NCBI RefSeq assembly: GCF_012396015.1 | Contig: NZ_JAAXOQ010000013.1 | Span: 1-64,000 of the forward strand | Length of the DNA: 64,000 bases | Reading direction: 5' to 3' | Origin: Tsukamurella spumae | GTDB lineage: Bacteria > Actinomycetota > Actinomycetes > Mycobacteriales > Mycobacteriaceae | Made by a program: the position numbers and the translations under genes | Shown: positions 44,591 to 55,298 of the stretch, piece after piece | How the letters are laid out: each line of letters opens with the position of its first letter | How positions within the stretch are numbered: position 1 is the stretch's first letter | The notes under the pieces: generated by a model | The model's input: the letters and a program-made list of their open reading frames with translations, nothing else | Told to the model about the DNA's origin: nothing | Databases searched by the model: none

Positions 44591-44639
44591 CGTTTTCCTT
44601 CCGTCCGAGCTTGCAGGCCCACAGACGGGACCCGGATCA

Positions 44640-45296
44640 ATGCTAGAGAAGCCCACCGACAAGTTCTCCGCCGCGCGGTACCGTAAGCCCGTGACCACCA
44701 CGATCAACCAGATCTCCGTCGGCGGTATGGACAACAACGTGTACCTGGTGAGTGATTCCGCCGGCCGCACGCTGCTGATCGACGCGGCCAACGACGCCGA
44801 GCGGATCCTCGAGTTCGCGCGGGAGACGGGCGGCGTCGAGCTCATCGTCACCACGCATCGCCACCTCGACCACTGGTACGCGCTCAAGGAGGTCCGGGAG
44901 GGTCTCGGCGTGCCGGCCGCCGCCGGCGTCAACGACGCGGAGGGCATCGACGCCCCCACCGACCGCACCCTCTCCGATGGCGAGGTACTCACGATCGGCG
45001 ACCTCGTCTTCGACGTGATCGAGCTGGTCGGGCACACGCCCGGGTCGATCGCGCTGGCCCTGCGCCCCGAGTTCGACGGTGCGCCGGTCCACCTCTTCAC
45101 CGGCGACAGCCTGTTCCCCGGAGGAGTGGGCAAGACCGGCTCCCCGGCGGACTTCGAGCGCCTGATCTCCGACGTGACCGACAAGCTCTTCGACCGGTTC
45201 GGCGACGACACCGTCGTCCATCCCGGTCACGGCAAGGGCACCACCCTCGGCGTCGAGCGCCCGCACCTGACGGAGTGGCGCGAACGCGGCTGGTGA
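44640..45296 (+). CDS. Metallo-beta-lactamase-fold hydrolase
   Basis: A 218-residue glyoxalase-II-like MBL-fold protein. The metal site HRHLDH is at residues 73-78, followed by [14 protein letters not shown] and HPGHGKGT in the right order. Divergent from uvrA, as in mycobacteria (Rv1638/Rv1637c neighbourhood). I used the ATG at 44640, because codon bias is good from there; a GTG at 44691 is the alternative. Neither has a clear ribosome binding site. The substrate is unknown; thioester or lactone hydrolysis is likely. Confidence 0.88.
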   Translation: MLEKPTDKFSAARYRKPVTTTINQISVGGMDNNVYLVSDSAGRTLLIDAANDAERILEFARETGGVELIVTTHRHLDHWYALKEVREGLGVPAAAGVNDAEGIDAPTDRTLSDGEVLTIGDLVFDVIELVGHTPGSIALALRPEFDGAPVHLFTGDSLFPGGVGKTGSPADFERLISDVTDKLFDRFGDDTVVHPGHGKGTTLGVERPHLTEWRERGW

Positions 45297-45312
45297 CCCG
45301 GGGAGGAGACCC

Positions 45313-46356
45313 ATGACCGGCCCCACGGTGTTGATCGCCGGGGCGAGTATCGCCGGACCCGCACTCGCGCACTGGCTCGCGCGGTACGGCGCCCAGGTCA
45401 CCGTCGTGGAGCGGGCTCCCGCCCTCCGCCCGGGCGGCCAGGCCGTCGACGCGCGCGGAGTGGCCCGTGAGGTGATCCGCCGGATGGGACTCGACGAGGC
45501 CGTACGCGCCGCGCGCACGGAGACCGCGGGCGCGCGCATCGTGGACGAGGACGGCACCGTCGTCCAATCCTTCAGCGCCGAGGACGACGGTGGTGACGGC
45601 TTCATCGCCGACATCGAGATCCTCCGCGGAGACCTGTCCCGGGTCCTCCACGACGCCACCCACGCCCGGGTCGAATACGTCTTCGGCGACCGGATCACCG
45701 CACTGGAACAGGACGGCGACGGCGTCGACGTCACCTTCGAGCACCGCGCCGTCGATCGGTTCGACCTGGTGATCGGTGCGGACGGCCTGCACTCGTCCCT
45801 CCGTGCGCTGGCCTTCGGGCCGCACGAGGAGCACATTCGTCGCCTCGGGCACACCGTGGCCTTCTTCACGGTGCCCAACGAATTCGGTCTCGACCGCTGG
45901 CTCATCGACTGCATCACGCCCGACCGGACCGCCGGCCTGCGCCCGATCCGCGACGCGACTCTCGGGATGGCCCTGTTCTCGTTCGCCTCGCCCGAGCCCG
46001 GCACCGACCGTCGTGACCTCGCAGCGCAGAAGGGCCTGCTCCGCGAGCGGATGGAGGGCATGGGCTGGCTCACGCCGCGCATCCTCGAACACCTCGACGC
46101 CGCCGACGACTTCTACCTCGACGAGGTCGCGCAGGTCGTGATGGACCGCTGGTCGACCGGGCGCGTGGCACTGCTCGGCGATGCCGCGTTCTGCTCCTCG
46201 CCGATGTCGGGTCAGGGGACCAGTCTCGCGCTGCTCGGCGCGTACGTCCTCGCCGGCGAGCTCGCGGCCGCGGACTGGGACCCGGCCGTCATCGAGCGCG
46301 CGATCAACGGCATCGATCTCCCGGACTACGAAGAGGCGATACCCGATGTTCGATGA
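45313..46356 (+). CDS. FAD-dependent monooxygenase (PHBH fold), short C-terminus
   Basis: Class A flavoprotein hydroxylase, 347 residues. FAD motif GASIAG (10-15), the DG fingerprint in VIGADGLHS and GDAAFCSSPMSGQG for the ribityl site are intact. GGGAGGAG lies a few bases before the ATG. It ends early: relatives of this TetX-like kind generally run 40-50 residues further, with a C-terminal helix. The final codons overlap the next gene by 11 bases. It may be functional, since the catalytic parts are complete. Confidence 0.85.
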   Translation: MTGPTVLIAGASIAGPALAHWLARYGAQVTVVERAPALRPGGQAVDARGVAREVIRRMGLDEAVRAARTETAGARIVDEDGTVVQSFSAEDDGGDGFIADIEILRGDLSRVLHDATHARVEYVFGDRITALEQDGDGVDVTFEHRAVDRFDLVIGADGLHSSLRALAFGPHEEHIRRLGHTVAFFTVPNEFGLDRWLIDCITPDRTAGLRPIRDATLGMALFSFASPEPGTDRRDLAAQKGLLRERMEGMGWLTPRILEHLDAADDFYLDEVAQVVMDRWSTGRVALLGDAAFCSSPMSGQGTSLALLGAYVLAGELAAADWDPAVIERAINGIDLPDYEEAIPDVR

Positions 46357-46609
46357 CGAGGACCCCGTCGAGCCCGCGAGCGCGCGCGAACGACTCCGGA
46401 GCGGGGACGCGGAGCCCCCTCCGCCGGACAACCGGCGGACCCGGCGCGCCGCGGCGATCATGTTCCTTCCGGTCTTCGTCGGGGTGCCCGGCCTCGGATA
46501 CCTCTTCCTGGACGGGGACAGCGGGACCGCCCGCATCGTCGGGATCCTGATGATCATCTACCTGGTCGTGCTCGGCTACCTGATGGTCAAGTCCATCGTC
46601 CGTCGCTGA
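46346..46609 (+). CDS. Small membrane protein
   Basis: An 87-residue protein with an acidic, proline-containing N-terminal tail (1-33) and two hydrophobic helices (about 37-53 and 61-80), a small two-helix integral membrane protein of unknown function. The ATG at 46346 lies inside the end of the FAD monooxygenase gene (11-base overlap, different frame), so it is translated by coupling. G/C at third positions supports a real gene. Confidence 0.65.
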   Translation: MFDDEDPVEPASARERLRSGDAEPPPPDNRRTRRAAAIMFLPVFVGVPGLGYLFLDGDSGTARIVGILMIIYLVVLGYLMVKSIVRR

Positions 46610-46638
46610 CCTCGGCGTGCCCGGCGTGATCCCGCGCG

Positions 46639-46815
46639 CTACTCGCGGGATCCGCCCTTCTTGCCGCCCTTGCCGGTGAGCCACGAGACCAGCTCCCCCA
46701 CCGCACCGTCGAGCGGGGAGCGTCCGCGCTTCGTCGAATCCTTGCCGCTGATCCACGCGACCATGCCGCCGAGTGCCGTGTTCGTCGCCGAGGGCCGTTC
46801 GTCAGGTGCCGTCAT
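46639..46815 (-). CDS. Small hydrophilic protein divergent from a MarR gene
   Basis: A 58-residue protein containing two similar segments, MVAWISGKDSTKRGRSPLD and ELVSWLTGKGGKKGGSRE, as if built from an internal duplication of a W-[IL]-[ST]-G-K unit. It is basic, with no signal peptide. The ATG at 46815 has AGGAGG six bases upstream, better placed than the ATG at 46821. It shares a perfect palindrome with the divergent MarR gene, which probably represses it. I do not recognise the family. Confidence 0.65.
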   Translation of the reverse strand: MTAPDERPSATNTALGGMVAWISGKDSTKRGRSPLDGAVGELVSWLTGKGGKKGGSRE

Positions 46816-46831
46816 GGTCATCCTCCTCTTG

Positions 46832-46852
46832 AGTGTTTGATAGTCAAACACT
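46832..46852. promoter_or_regulatory. MarR-type operator
   Basis: AGTGTTTGA (46832-46840), TAG, and TCAAACACT (46844-46852) make a perfect 9-bp-arm inverted repeat. It lies 11 bases before the MarR ATG and 16 bases before the start codon of the divergent small protein, so one dimer would control both directions. Confidence 0.8.
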
Positions 46853-46863
46853 ACGCTGGAGGA

Positions 46864-47358
46864 ATGCCTCCTGTCGAGACCGACCGCGCCGAACGCGAAC
46901 GATCGATCGGCCGCACGATGGCCGACCTGCAGGCGTCGATCGATGCGGACGATCAGGCGCTCGCCGATCACCTGGGCATCGGCCGCACGGACCTGCGGTG
47001 CCTCGACATCGTCTTCCGCCACGGCCCCCAGCCGGTCCGGCAGCTGGCGCGGTTGATGAACCTGACACCCGGATCCGTGACGACGATGACGGACCGCCTC
47101 GTCGCGGCGGGGTACGTGCGGCGCGTGCCGGACCCCACTCACGGCCGGCGGGTCCTGGTCACACCGACACCGCAGTGCGTCGAGATCATCACCGAGCTCT
47201 TCGGAGATCGCGTCGCCGAAGCGCACGCGGCCCTCGCCCGGTTCGACGACGCGCAGCTCGCCGCGATCGCGGAGTTCCTCGGCCTCAGCGTGGCCCGGCA
47301 CACGACCTCCGCCGCACACCTGCAGGCGCTGGGCAGGCGGCCCCGACCCGGTCGGTGA
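46864..47358 (+). CDS. MarR-family regulator
   Basis: A 164-residue MarR regulator. The winged helix (about 45-115) contains QPVRQLARLMNLTPGSVTTM with wing TPTHGRR-like residues DPTHGRRVLVT; the flanking helices form the dimer interface. There are no cysteines of the OhrR type in the sensing position apart from two elsewhere (C in RCLD and QCVE). The ATG at 46864 follows GGAGG immediately, so spacing is tight; a TTG nine codons earlier lies in the operator and is unlikely. The HelD-type gene begins 77 bases downstream. Confidence 0.9.
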   Translation: MPPVETDRAERERSIGRTMADLQASIDADDQALADHLGIGRTDLRCLDIVFRHGPQPVRQLARLMNLTPGSVTTMTDRLVAAGYVRRVPDPTHGRRVLVTPTPQCVEIITELFGDRVAEAHAALARFDDAQLAAIAEFLGLSVARHTTSAAHLQALGRRPRPGR

Positions 47359-47435
47359 GGGCGCTCGCCCCACGACCGCCGCGGATCGTGGACAATGGAC
47401 GGTCTGATTCATCGCAGCCGCCCACGAGGAGTGCC

Positions 47436-49766
47436 GTGACCACCGACGCCGTCGATCCTCTGCTCGCCGAGGAGCAGGCCCACCTCGATCGCGTGTACGC
47501 CCGGATCGACGCCATGCGCGACACCGCGAGCCGGCGCCGCAGCGACAACCTGCAGGAGGTGGGCGAGAACCCGCAGGAGATCTCCGAACGGGACTCGTAC
47601 CACCAGCTCTACACCGACGACATCGCCAAGTACGACGCCGCCGAGCAGAACCTGTACTTCGGCCGCTTGGACATGGCCGACCAGGACGGATCCGTCGACG
47701 CCATCCGACGCATCGGGCGCATCGGTGTCCTCGACGGCGACGAGGACCTGAGCACCCTGCTGCTGGACTGGCGCGCGCCGCTCGCGCGCCCGTTCTACCT
47801 CGCCACCCCCGCCCAGCCCGAGGGCGTCGCCGTCCGGAGGCACGTGCGCACCCGGGGCCGGGATCTGACGGGCGTGGTCGCGGAGCGGCTCACGCTCACG
47901 GGCGAGCCGCTCGAAACCGGGCCCGACGGTGCCGAGAACGGCCTGGGCTCGAACGTCGCCGGAGAGTCCGCGCTGGTCGAGGCGCTCAACCGGGCCCGCA
48001 CGGGACACATGGCCGACATCGTCGAGACCATCCAGCGCGAGCAGGACGCGATCATCCGCTCCGAGCATCGCGGCGTCCTCGTGGTCCAGGGCGGGCCCGG
48101 CACGGGCAAGACCGCGGTCGCGCTGCACCGGGCCGCCTACCTGCTGTACACCTACCGCCAGAATCTCTCGCGCACCGGCGTTCTCATCGTCGGCCCCAAC
48201 GAGACCTTCCTCACCTACATCAGCCAGGTGCTGCCGAGCCTCGGCGAGACGGGCGTGCTGCTTAGCACCATCGGAGACCTGTACCCGGGCGTGATCGCCG
48301 TCCTCGAGGACACCGCGGCCGCGGCCCGACTCAAGGGTTCGACGGACATGGTCGAGGTCTGCAAGCAGGCGGTGCGCGGCTGGCAGACGGTGCCCGACGC
48401 GCCGATCGTCCTGAAGTTCGACGGGTACCCGCTGACGCTCGACAAGAAGCTCGCGACCCGGGCCCGCGGCCGGGCGCGCAGCTCCCGGCGCCCGCACAAC
48501 ACCGCCCGCGCGATCTTCCGGCAGTCCGCGCTCGACGCGCTGGCCGCGCAGCACGCGGCCACGATCGGCTCGTCGGTCGTCGACAACACGATGTTGCTCT
48601 CCCGCACCGACATCTCCGACATCCGCGACGAGCTGGCACAGGACCGCGAGGTGCTCGGCGCGCTCGACGCGCTGTGGCCCGCGCTGACGCCGCAGCGCGT
48701 GCTGACGGAGCTCCTCCGCGACGAGGACCGCCTGGCCGAGGCCGCGCCGGACCTGACCGACGCCGAGCGCGCCGAGCTCCGTCGGGACCCGGTGACGGGG
48801 GCCGACGGCAAACCCGCCTTCTCCCCCGGCGATGCCCCGTTGCTCGACGAGATCGCCGAGTTCCTCGGCGACGACGACGCCGACGCGGACGAGGCCGAGC
48901 GGCAGTGGAGGCAGCGCCTCGAAGAGGCCCAGGAGGCACTCGACATCCTCACCGGCTCCGCGCCACAGGACCTGGACGACGAGTTCGACGCCGAGATCCT
49001 CATGGCCTACGACCTCATCGACGCCGAGCAGCTCGCACAGCGACAGACGGTGCGCGAGTTCAACACCACCGCCGATCGGGCCCGGGACGACCGCACCTGG
49101 ACCTTCGGGCACATCATCGTCGACGAGGCGCAGGAACTCTCGGCGATGGCCTGGCGAATGCTGATGCGGCGCAGCCCGAACCGGTGGATGACGCTCGTCG
49201 GCGACACCGCGCAGACCGGCGACGCCGCCGGGACGACCAGCTGGAACGAGGCGCTCGACCCGTACGTACCCGGCCGGTTCAAGGTCGCCGAGCTGACGGT
49301 GAACTACCGCACGCCGAAGGAGATCATGGATCTCGCCGCCGACGTGCTGGCCGAGATCGACCCCACGCTGGCCCCGCCCACCTCGGTGCGGTCCGGCGCG
49401 CAACCGCCGCGCCTGGTCAGGGTCGACGGTGCCGCCGACCGACAGGCGCTCGTCCACGCGGTGCGGGCGGAACTGCCGGACGATCCCGACCGACTCACCG
49501 CGGTCCTGGCACCGTCGAGCCTGGTGGCGCCCCTGCGCCGGCTGACGGGGCCGAACGTCCGCGTGATGGGGGTCCGGGACGCGAAGGGCCTCGAGTTCGA
49601 CCACGTGATCGTGGTGGAGCCGGGGCTGATCGTGGGCGAGCCCGCCGATATCGAGTTCGACCGCGGGCTGCGGGATCTGTACGTGGCACTGACACGAGCG
49701 ACCCAGACGCTGACCGTGGTCACGTCCGGGTCGCTGCCGCGCGTGCTGCGCGCTCTGGAGGACTGA
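47436..49766 (+). CDS. HelD/HelR-type RNA polymerase-recycling ATPase
   Basis: UvrD-like superfamily 1 motor that pulls RNA polymerase off DNA, 776 residues. The N-terminal coiled-coil arm (1-80) would reach the secondary channel. GGPGTGKT (219-226) is Walker A, VDEAQEL the Walker B region, and VALTRATQTL the last helicase motif. Actinobacterial members include HelR, which gives rifamycin tolerance, and HelD; I cannot assign this one to either. I saw no rifamycin-associated element in the 77 bases upstream. GTG at 47436 with GAGGAG before it. Confidence 0.9.
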   Translation: MTTDAVDPLLAEEQAHLDRVYARIDAMRDTASRRRSDNLQEVGENPQEISERDSYHQLYTDDIAKYDAAEQNLYFGRLDMADQDGSVDAIRRIGRIGVLDGDEDLSTLLLDWRAPLARPFYLATPAQPEGVAVRRHVRTRGRDLTGVVAERLTLTGEPLETGPDGAENGLGSNVAGESALVEALNRARTGHMADIVETIQREQDAIIRSEHRGVLVVQGGPGTGKTAVALHRAAYLLYTYRQNLSRTGVLIVGPNETFLTYISQVLPSLGETGVLLSTIGDLYPGVIAVLEDTAAAARLKGSTDMVEVCKQAVRGWQTVPDAPIVLKFDGYPLTLDKKLATRARGRARSSRRPHNTARAIFRQSALDALAAQHAATIGSSVVDNTMLLSRTDISDIRDELAQDREVLGALDALWPALTPQRVLTELLRDEDRLAEAAPDLTDAERAELRRDPVTGADGKPAFSPGDAPLLDEIAEFLGDDDADADEAERQWRQRLEEAQEALDILTGSAPQDLDDEFDAEILMAYDLIDAEQLAQRQTVREFNTTADRARDDRTWTFGHIIVDEAQELSAMAWRMLMRRSPNRWMTLVGDTAQTGDAAGTTSWNEALDPYVPGRFKVAELTVNYRTPKEIMDLAADVLAEIDPTLAPPTSVRSGAQPPRLVRVDGAADRQALVHAVRAELPDDPDRLTAVLAPSSLVAPLRRLTGPNVRVMGVRDAKGLEFDHVIVVEPGLIVGEPADIEFDRGLRDLYVALTRATQTLTVVTSGSLPRVLRALED

Positions 49767-49781
49767 ACCCCCAGCGGGTTG

Positions 49782-50225
49782 TTACGTGGTGTGGACGATG
49801 AGGATGTCCACGGAGGTCTTGCGGGCGGCGTCCGAGGGCACCGAGCCCAGCAGACGCCCGGTGAGGGAGTTCATGCCCTTGTTGCCCACGACCAGCAGGG
49901 CCGGCTCGGGCAGGGACTTCACCAGGTCGAGCAGCGCGTCGACCGGCTGGCCCTTGATGGCCCGCTTCTCGACGTTCTCGGCGCCGGCCTTGAGCGCGCG
50001 CCCCTCGGCGGTGCGCAGCATGTCGTTGACGGGGTTCGCACCCTGCAGCTGGTACGCGTCGGCACCCAGGGCGTCGGCGGCGGCCGGGTCGACCCCCTCG
50101 CTCGGCAGGAATGCGCAGGCGATCACCAGCTTCGCGCCGGCGGACAGCGCAGCGGCGCGCTCCACCGCGCGCAGCGACGACTCCGAACCGTCGGTACCGA
50201 CGACGATCGTGCTGTAGCCACTCAT
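49782..50225 (-). CDS. Universal stress protein
   Basis: UspA-family protein, 147 residues, with the ATP-binding type of C-terminal motif (VVGNKGMNSLTGRLLGSVP, where G-x2-G-x9-G-S is the nucleotide loop) and the N-terminal STIVVGTDGSESS. The ATG at 50225 has AGGAG eight bases before it; a frame extension upstream is not convincing. Convergent with the HelD gene with 15 bases between them. Probably a stand-alone dormancy or stress-induced gene. Confidence 0.93.
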   Translation of the reverse strand: MSGYSTIVVGTDGSESSLRAVERAAALSAGAKLVIACAFLPSEGVDPAAADALGADAYQLQGANPVNDMLRTAEGRALKAGAENVEKRAIKGQPVDALLDLVKSLPEPALLVVGNKGMNSLTGRLLGSVPSDAARKTSVDILIVHTT

Positions 50226-50379
50226 CGAGTCTCCTCTTTCTCTAGATTGCTCTAGCGGACATCCGCCAGGTTGGAATGTCCTGGCATACTTCTCCGACAC
50301 AATAGCCCCATCCGGCCCGGGAACAGGCAGTTTGCGGCAGGGAACACATCGAAGCGACCGATGTAACCGGATTCGCAGG

Positions 50380-52542
<2,163 letters not shown>

Positions 52543-52608
52543 GCTTCAAGCGTAGGCCGAGCCACTGACAACTTCGCCGCGAGCCGTGCGCCCGTCCGTC
52601 ACGGCCGC

Positions 52609-53649
52609 TCAGTCACGACGGGCGACGATCACATCCCTCGTGATCACCCGGTCCACCCGGTGCCGCAGGTCGTCGTACCCGGGCCCCTCCAGCACCGTCA
52701 GGCCCGCGGACGCCAGCAGCTCGACCACCCGGTCCCGCGGCGCGACCCGGGTGTTCCAGGCCAGGCCCATCGCGCCGCCCGTCCGCAGCCGGCTCGCCCA
52801 CCCCGGCAGCGCGGCTTCCAGCAGTTCGAGCGGGTTCCGCACGAGACCACGGGGCCCGCGACTGCCGTGCTGCACGCCGTACGGAAGGTCGCCGATCACC
52901 ACGTCGACGGTGCCCGGCTTCACCAGTTGGGAGGTCAGCAGCGTATCGGCCGCGTAGAAGGTCAGGTGCTGCTTGTGCCCGGCCAGGTAGTCGGCCTTGT
53001 CGGCCGCGAAGTCCACCTCGTACTTCTTGGCGATCACCGACTTCTCGCGGCGCACCGGGGTGGTCGAGGCGGCGTGCTTGAACCGGTGGTCCTTGAGCCA
53101 GGTGGTGAAGAACGAGGTGTAGAGCTCGAAGTCCTTGGTGTCGATGTCCACGCCGGTCACCGGCAGCCCGTACATCACGGCCTGGCTCAGCGTGGTGCCG
53201 CGGCCGCACACGGGGTCGAGGACGTGCAGCGACCCGTCGAGCACCGCTTCGGGCCTGGAGGTCGACGCCGCGGTCACGTTGAGTACGAGCCGCGTGAACT
53301 GCTCGTTGGTCTTGCCCTGGTACTTGAGGATGGTCAGTAGGTCCGACGGATACCTGTCGGGCGAGGGCACTGCGACCGGGCGCAGCCGGTCCCCGTCGAC
53401 CTCGAACAGGGCGTAGAACGCCGAGGTCAGCCCGAGGAAGCCCCGGTCCTGTTCAGTCAGCTCGTCGGCCTCGAAGGCGAGGTACTCGACCCCTGCCAGG
53501 GTCTCGGTGTCGACCGTGCCGATCCGCCCCGCCAGCGCGGCGCGACTGAGAACGGTCAGCTCGGCGCGCACCATGGCGGCCGCCGCCTCGGCGTAGACGC
53601 GGTTGGCGGCGGGGGCGGGGAGAAGGGCGTAGCGAGGCACGGCGGGCAT
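52609..53649 (-). CDS. TRM11-like SAM-dependent methyltransferase
   Basis: A 346-residue protein of the TRM11/UPF0020 class of RNA/DNA N-methyltransferases. LDPVCGRGTTL is the SAM-binding motif and GDLPYGVQHG the (D/N)PPY-like catalytic motif, with leucine replacing the first proline. The N-terminal half (1-150) is an alpha/beta region without a recognisable THUMP domain. ATG at 53649, divergent from the DUF402 gene by 14 bases. The target nucleotide is unknown; tRNA guanosine is most likely. Confidence 0.85.
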   Translation of the reverse strand: MPAVPRYALLPAPAANRVYAEAAAAMVRAELTVLSRAALAGRIGTVDTETLAGVEYLAFEADELTEQDRGFLGLTSAFYALFEVDGDRLRPVAVPSPDRYPSDLLTILKYQGKTNEQFTRLVLNVTAASTSRPEAVLDGSLHVLDPVCGRGTTLSQAVMYGLPVTGVDIDTKDFELYTSFFTTWLKDHRFKHAASTTPVRREKSVIAKKYEVDFAADKADYLAGHKQHLTFYAADTLLTSQLVKPGTVDVVIGDLPYGVQHGSRGPRGLVRNPLELLEAALPGWASRLRTGGAMGLAWNTRVAPRDRVVELLASAGLTVLEGPGYDDLRHRVDRVITRDVIVARRD

Positions 53650-53663
53650 CGTATCGTGGGACC

Positions 53664-54473
53664 ATGCAGGCGGAAGAAACGTTCGAGATCAGCGTCGACG
53701 GTGCCGCCGCGATCGGCACCCTCGGGTCCGGTTGGCTGGATCTGACGGTGCTCGACGCCGCGGAGGACGCGGTACCCGCACTACTCGACGCCGCGCGGGA
53801 ACGGGCCGCGGGCCAGGACGGGATCCTGGTGCGCACGCACGACGATGCGCTCGCGGCGCTGCTGCGGCGCGCCGGATTCCGGCCGACCGGCGCCGTCGCC
53901 GGCAGGCCGCGGGGCCGGACCGAGGTCACGCTGGTGCTCCGCCTCGCCGCCGATCCCGCGGTGGACGACGGCGCGATCCATCCGCCCAAGCGGGAGGTGC
54001 TGGACCCGCCGGCGATGACCAACACCGACCCGAAGGGGTTCGTGCGCGAGGTCGAGGAGTTCCGAGAGACGACCTTCGGGCTGTACATGTTCCGTCGCTC
54101 CGACCACCCGAAGTTCGACGCGCTGGAGTCCTGGCTGCTCCCGGCGTTCGACCTGCGGGCCAACATCTTCCACTTCACCCCCGGCAACGAGCGGGACCAG
54201 CGGGTCTACCTCGACGTGGCACGGGTGTGGCGCGACGGGAACCTGTGGCACACCGAGGACTGGTACCTCGACCTGGTCGAGCACCCCGGCCGCCCGATCG
54301 AGCTGATCGATGTCGACGAGCTGGTGGCCGCGACCTCCGCCGACCTGCTGAGCCACCAGGACGCGGAACGCGCGATCCTCGCCGCGACCCGCGCCGTGGC
54401 CGGGGTCACGGCGCACGGGCACGACGTGGATGCGTGGCTGGCCGCGGAGGGCGCGCCGATCAGGTGGCGCTGA
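53664..54473 (+). CDS. DUF402 protein with an N-terminal acetyltransferase-like extension
   Basis: A 269-residue protein. Residues 105-269 are a DUF402 (FomD-like) domain, with the acidic cluster DWYLDLVEHPGRPIELIDVDEL that binds divalent metal in this family of nucleotide diphosphatases. Residues 1-100 look like the C-terminal half of a GNAT acetyltransferase (LLRRAGFRPTGA). Shorter relatives start near IHPPKREVLD, residue 105 here, so this appears to be a fusion; codon bias is native throughout. It is divergent from the methyltransferase and overlaps the TetR gene tail to tail by 14 bases. Confidence 0.8.
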   Translation: MQAEETFEISVDGAAAIGTLGSGWLDLTVLDAAEDAVPALLDAARERAAGQDGILVRTHDDALAALLRRAGFRPTGAVAGRPRGRTEVTLVLRLAADPAVDDGAIHPPKREVLDPPAMTNTDPKGFVREVEEFRETTFGLYMFRRSDHPKFDALESWLLPAFDLRANIFHFTPGNERDQRVYLDVARVWRDGNLWHTEDWYLDLVEHPGRPIELIDVDELVAATSADLLSHQDAERAILAATRAVAGVTAHGHDVDAWLAAEGAPIRWR

Positions 54474-55218
54474 GACCGGGAATCCTGGCTTCGAGGCCGT
54501 CGAGCAGTACCTGCAGGCCCAGCTCGAAGCCGGCGTCGGGATCGCCGGGCGCGCTGTAGTACTCACCCACGGCGGTGCCCACGCGCGCCGCGAGGGGGAA
54601 CCCGCCGGGCGGCATGACGGCGGCCAGCTCCGGCCCGACGACCCCCCACCACTGCGCGTCCGTCAGCGGCCGCGAGGCCGCGCCGCGCGCCCCGGCACTC
54701 CGCGCCGCGCCCGCGGCGAAGCTCTCCAGCAGCACGAGCAGCCAGTCGCGCTCGATGTCTCCGATCGGCAGATCCTCCAGGAGCGCGAGTTGCGCCTCGT
54801 ACTGCGCGATCCGCCCCGGGCCGAGCACGTCACGCCACGACGGGGCGTCGAGCAGCCAGGTGTGCACGAGGTACTCGTCGCGGCGCGCCCGCACGGCGGC
54901 GGCGAGCGACTCCCGCAGTGTCGTGAGGCGCCGGACCGCGGGCTGCTCCTGCGCGACCGCATCGACCATGAGCGCCACCAGCACGTCACGGGTCGGGACG
55001 TAGGTGTACACGCTCATCGGTCCGACGCCGAGGCGCGCGCTCAGGGCACGCATGGTGACGGCGGCCAGCCCCTCCGCGTCGGCGAGCCCGATCGCGGATC
55101 GCACCACCTCGTCGACGGTGAGCCGCTGTTTGGGCCCCTTGCGGGCCCGGGCGGGCTCGCCGGTCTCCGACCGCCACAGCAGCCGGACCAGCGCCCGGCC
55201 CTCGTCTTCGGGATTCAT
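54460..55218 (-). CDS. TetR-family regulator divergent from the SNF2 helicase
   Basis: A 252-residue TetR/TetR_C-type repressor. A charged N-terminal tail (1-35) precedes the helix-turn-helix (about 45-80: AVTMRALSARLGVGPMSVYTYV region); the C-terminal ligand domain is of the tetracycline-repressor type. ATG at 55218, preceded by GAAGG. A repeated GTAC-rich operator lies in the 80 bases shared with the divergent helicase gene, so this TetR probably controls both. Confidence 0.9.
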   Translation of the reverse strand: MNPEDEGRALVRLLWRSETGEPARARKGPKQRLTVDEVVRSAIGLADAEGLAAVTMRALSARLGVGPMSVYTYVPTRDVLVALMVDAVAQEQPAVRRLTTLRESLAAAVRARRDEYLVHTWLLDAPSWRDVLGPGRIAQYEAQLALLEDLPIGDIERDWLLVLLESFAAGAARSAGARGAASRPLTDAQWWGVVGPELAAVMPPGGFPLAARVGTAVGEYYSAPGDPDAGFELGLQVLLDGLEARIPGLSAT

Positions 55219-55229
55219 CGCCTTCTTTC

Positions 55230-55271
55230 TCCGTACGATGTACACTGTTGACGTACTCCGTACAACGTACT
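55230..55271. promoter_or_regulatory. Repeated GTAC operators between TetR and SNF2 helicase genes
   Basis: TCCGTACGATGTACA (55230-55244) and TCCGTACAACGTACT (55257-55271) are two copies, 27 bp apart, of GTAC-N3-GTAC type sites. TTGACG (55248-55253) then TCTATT (55271-55276) gives a rightward promoter across the second copy. TTGTAC with TACATC 17 bases on gives a leftward one across the first. Binding would block both. Confidence 0.6.
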
Positions 55272-55298
55272 CTATTCGACTCCTGTGAAGGACGCACC

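Noticed and set aside
44591-44640. SOS (LexA) box before uvrA, and likewise before uvrB
   Set aside because: No TCGAAC-N4-GTTCGA-like sequence in the upstream regions of either gene.
46833-47435. Extension of the HelD-type frame upstream through the MarR gene
   Set aside because: The MarR frame carries the codon bias and domain match; the extension is in a different frame and low complexity.
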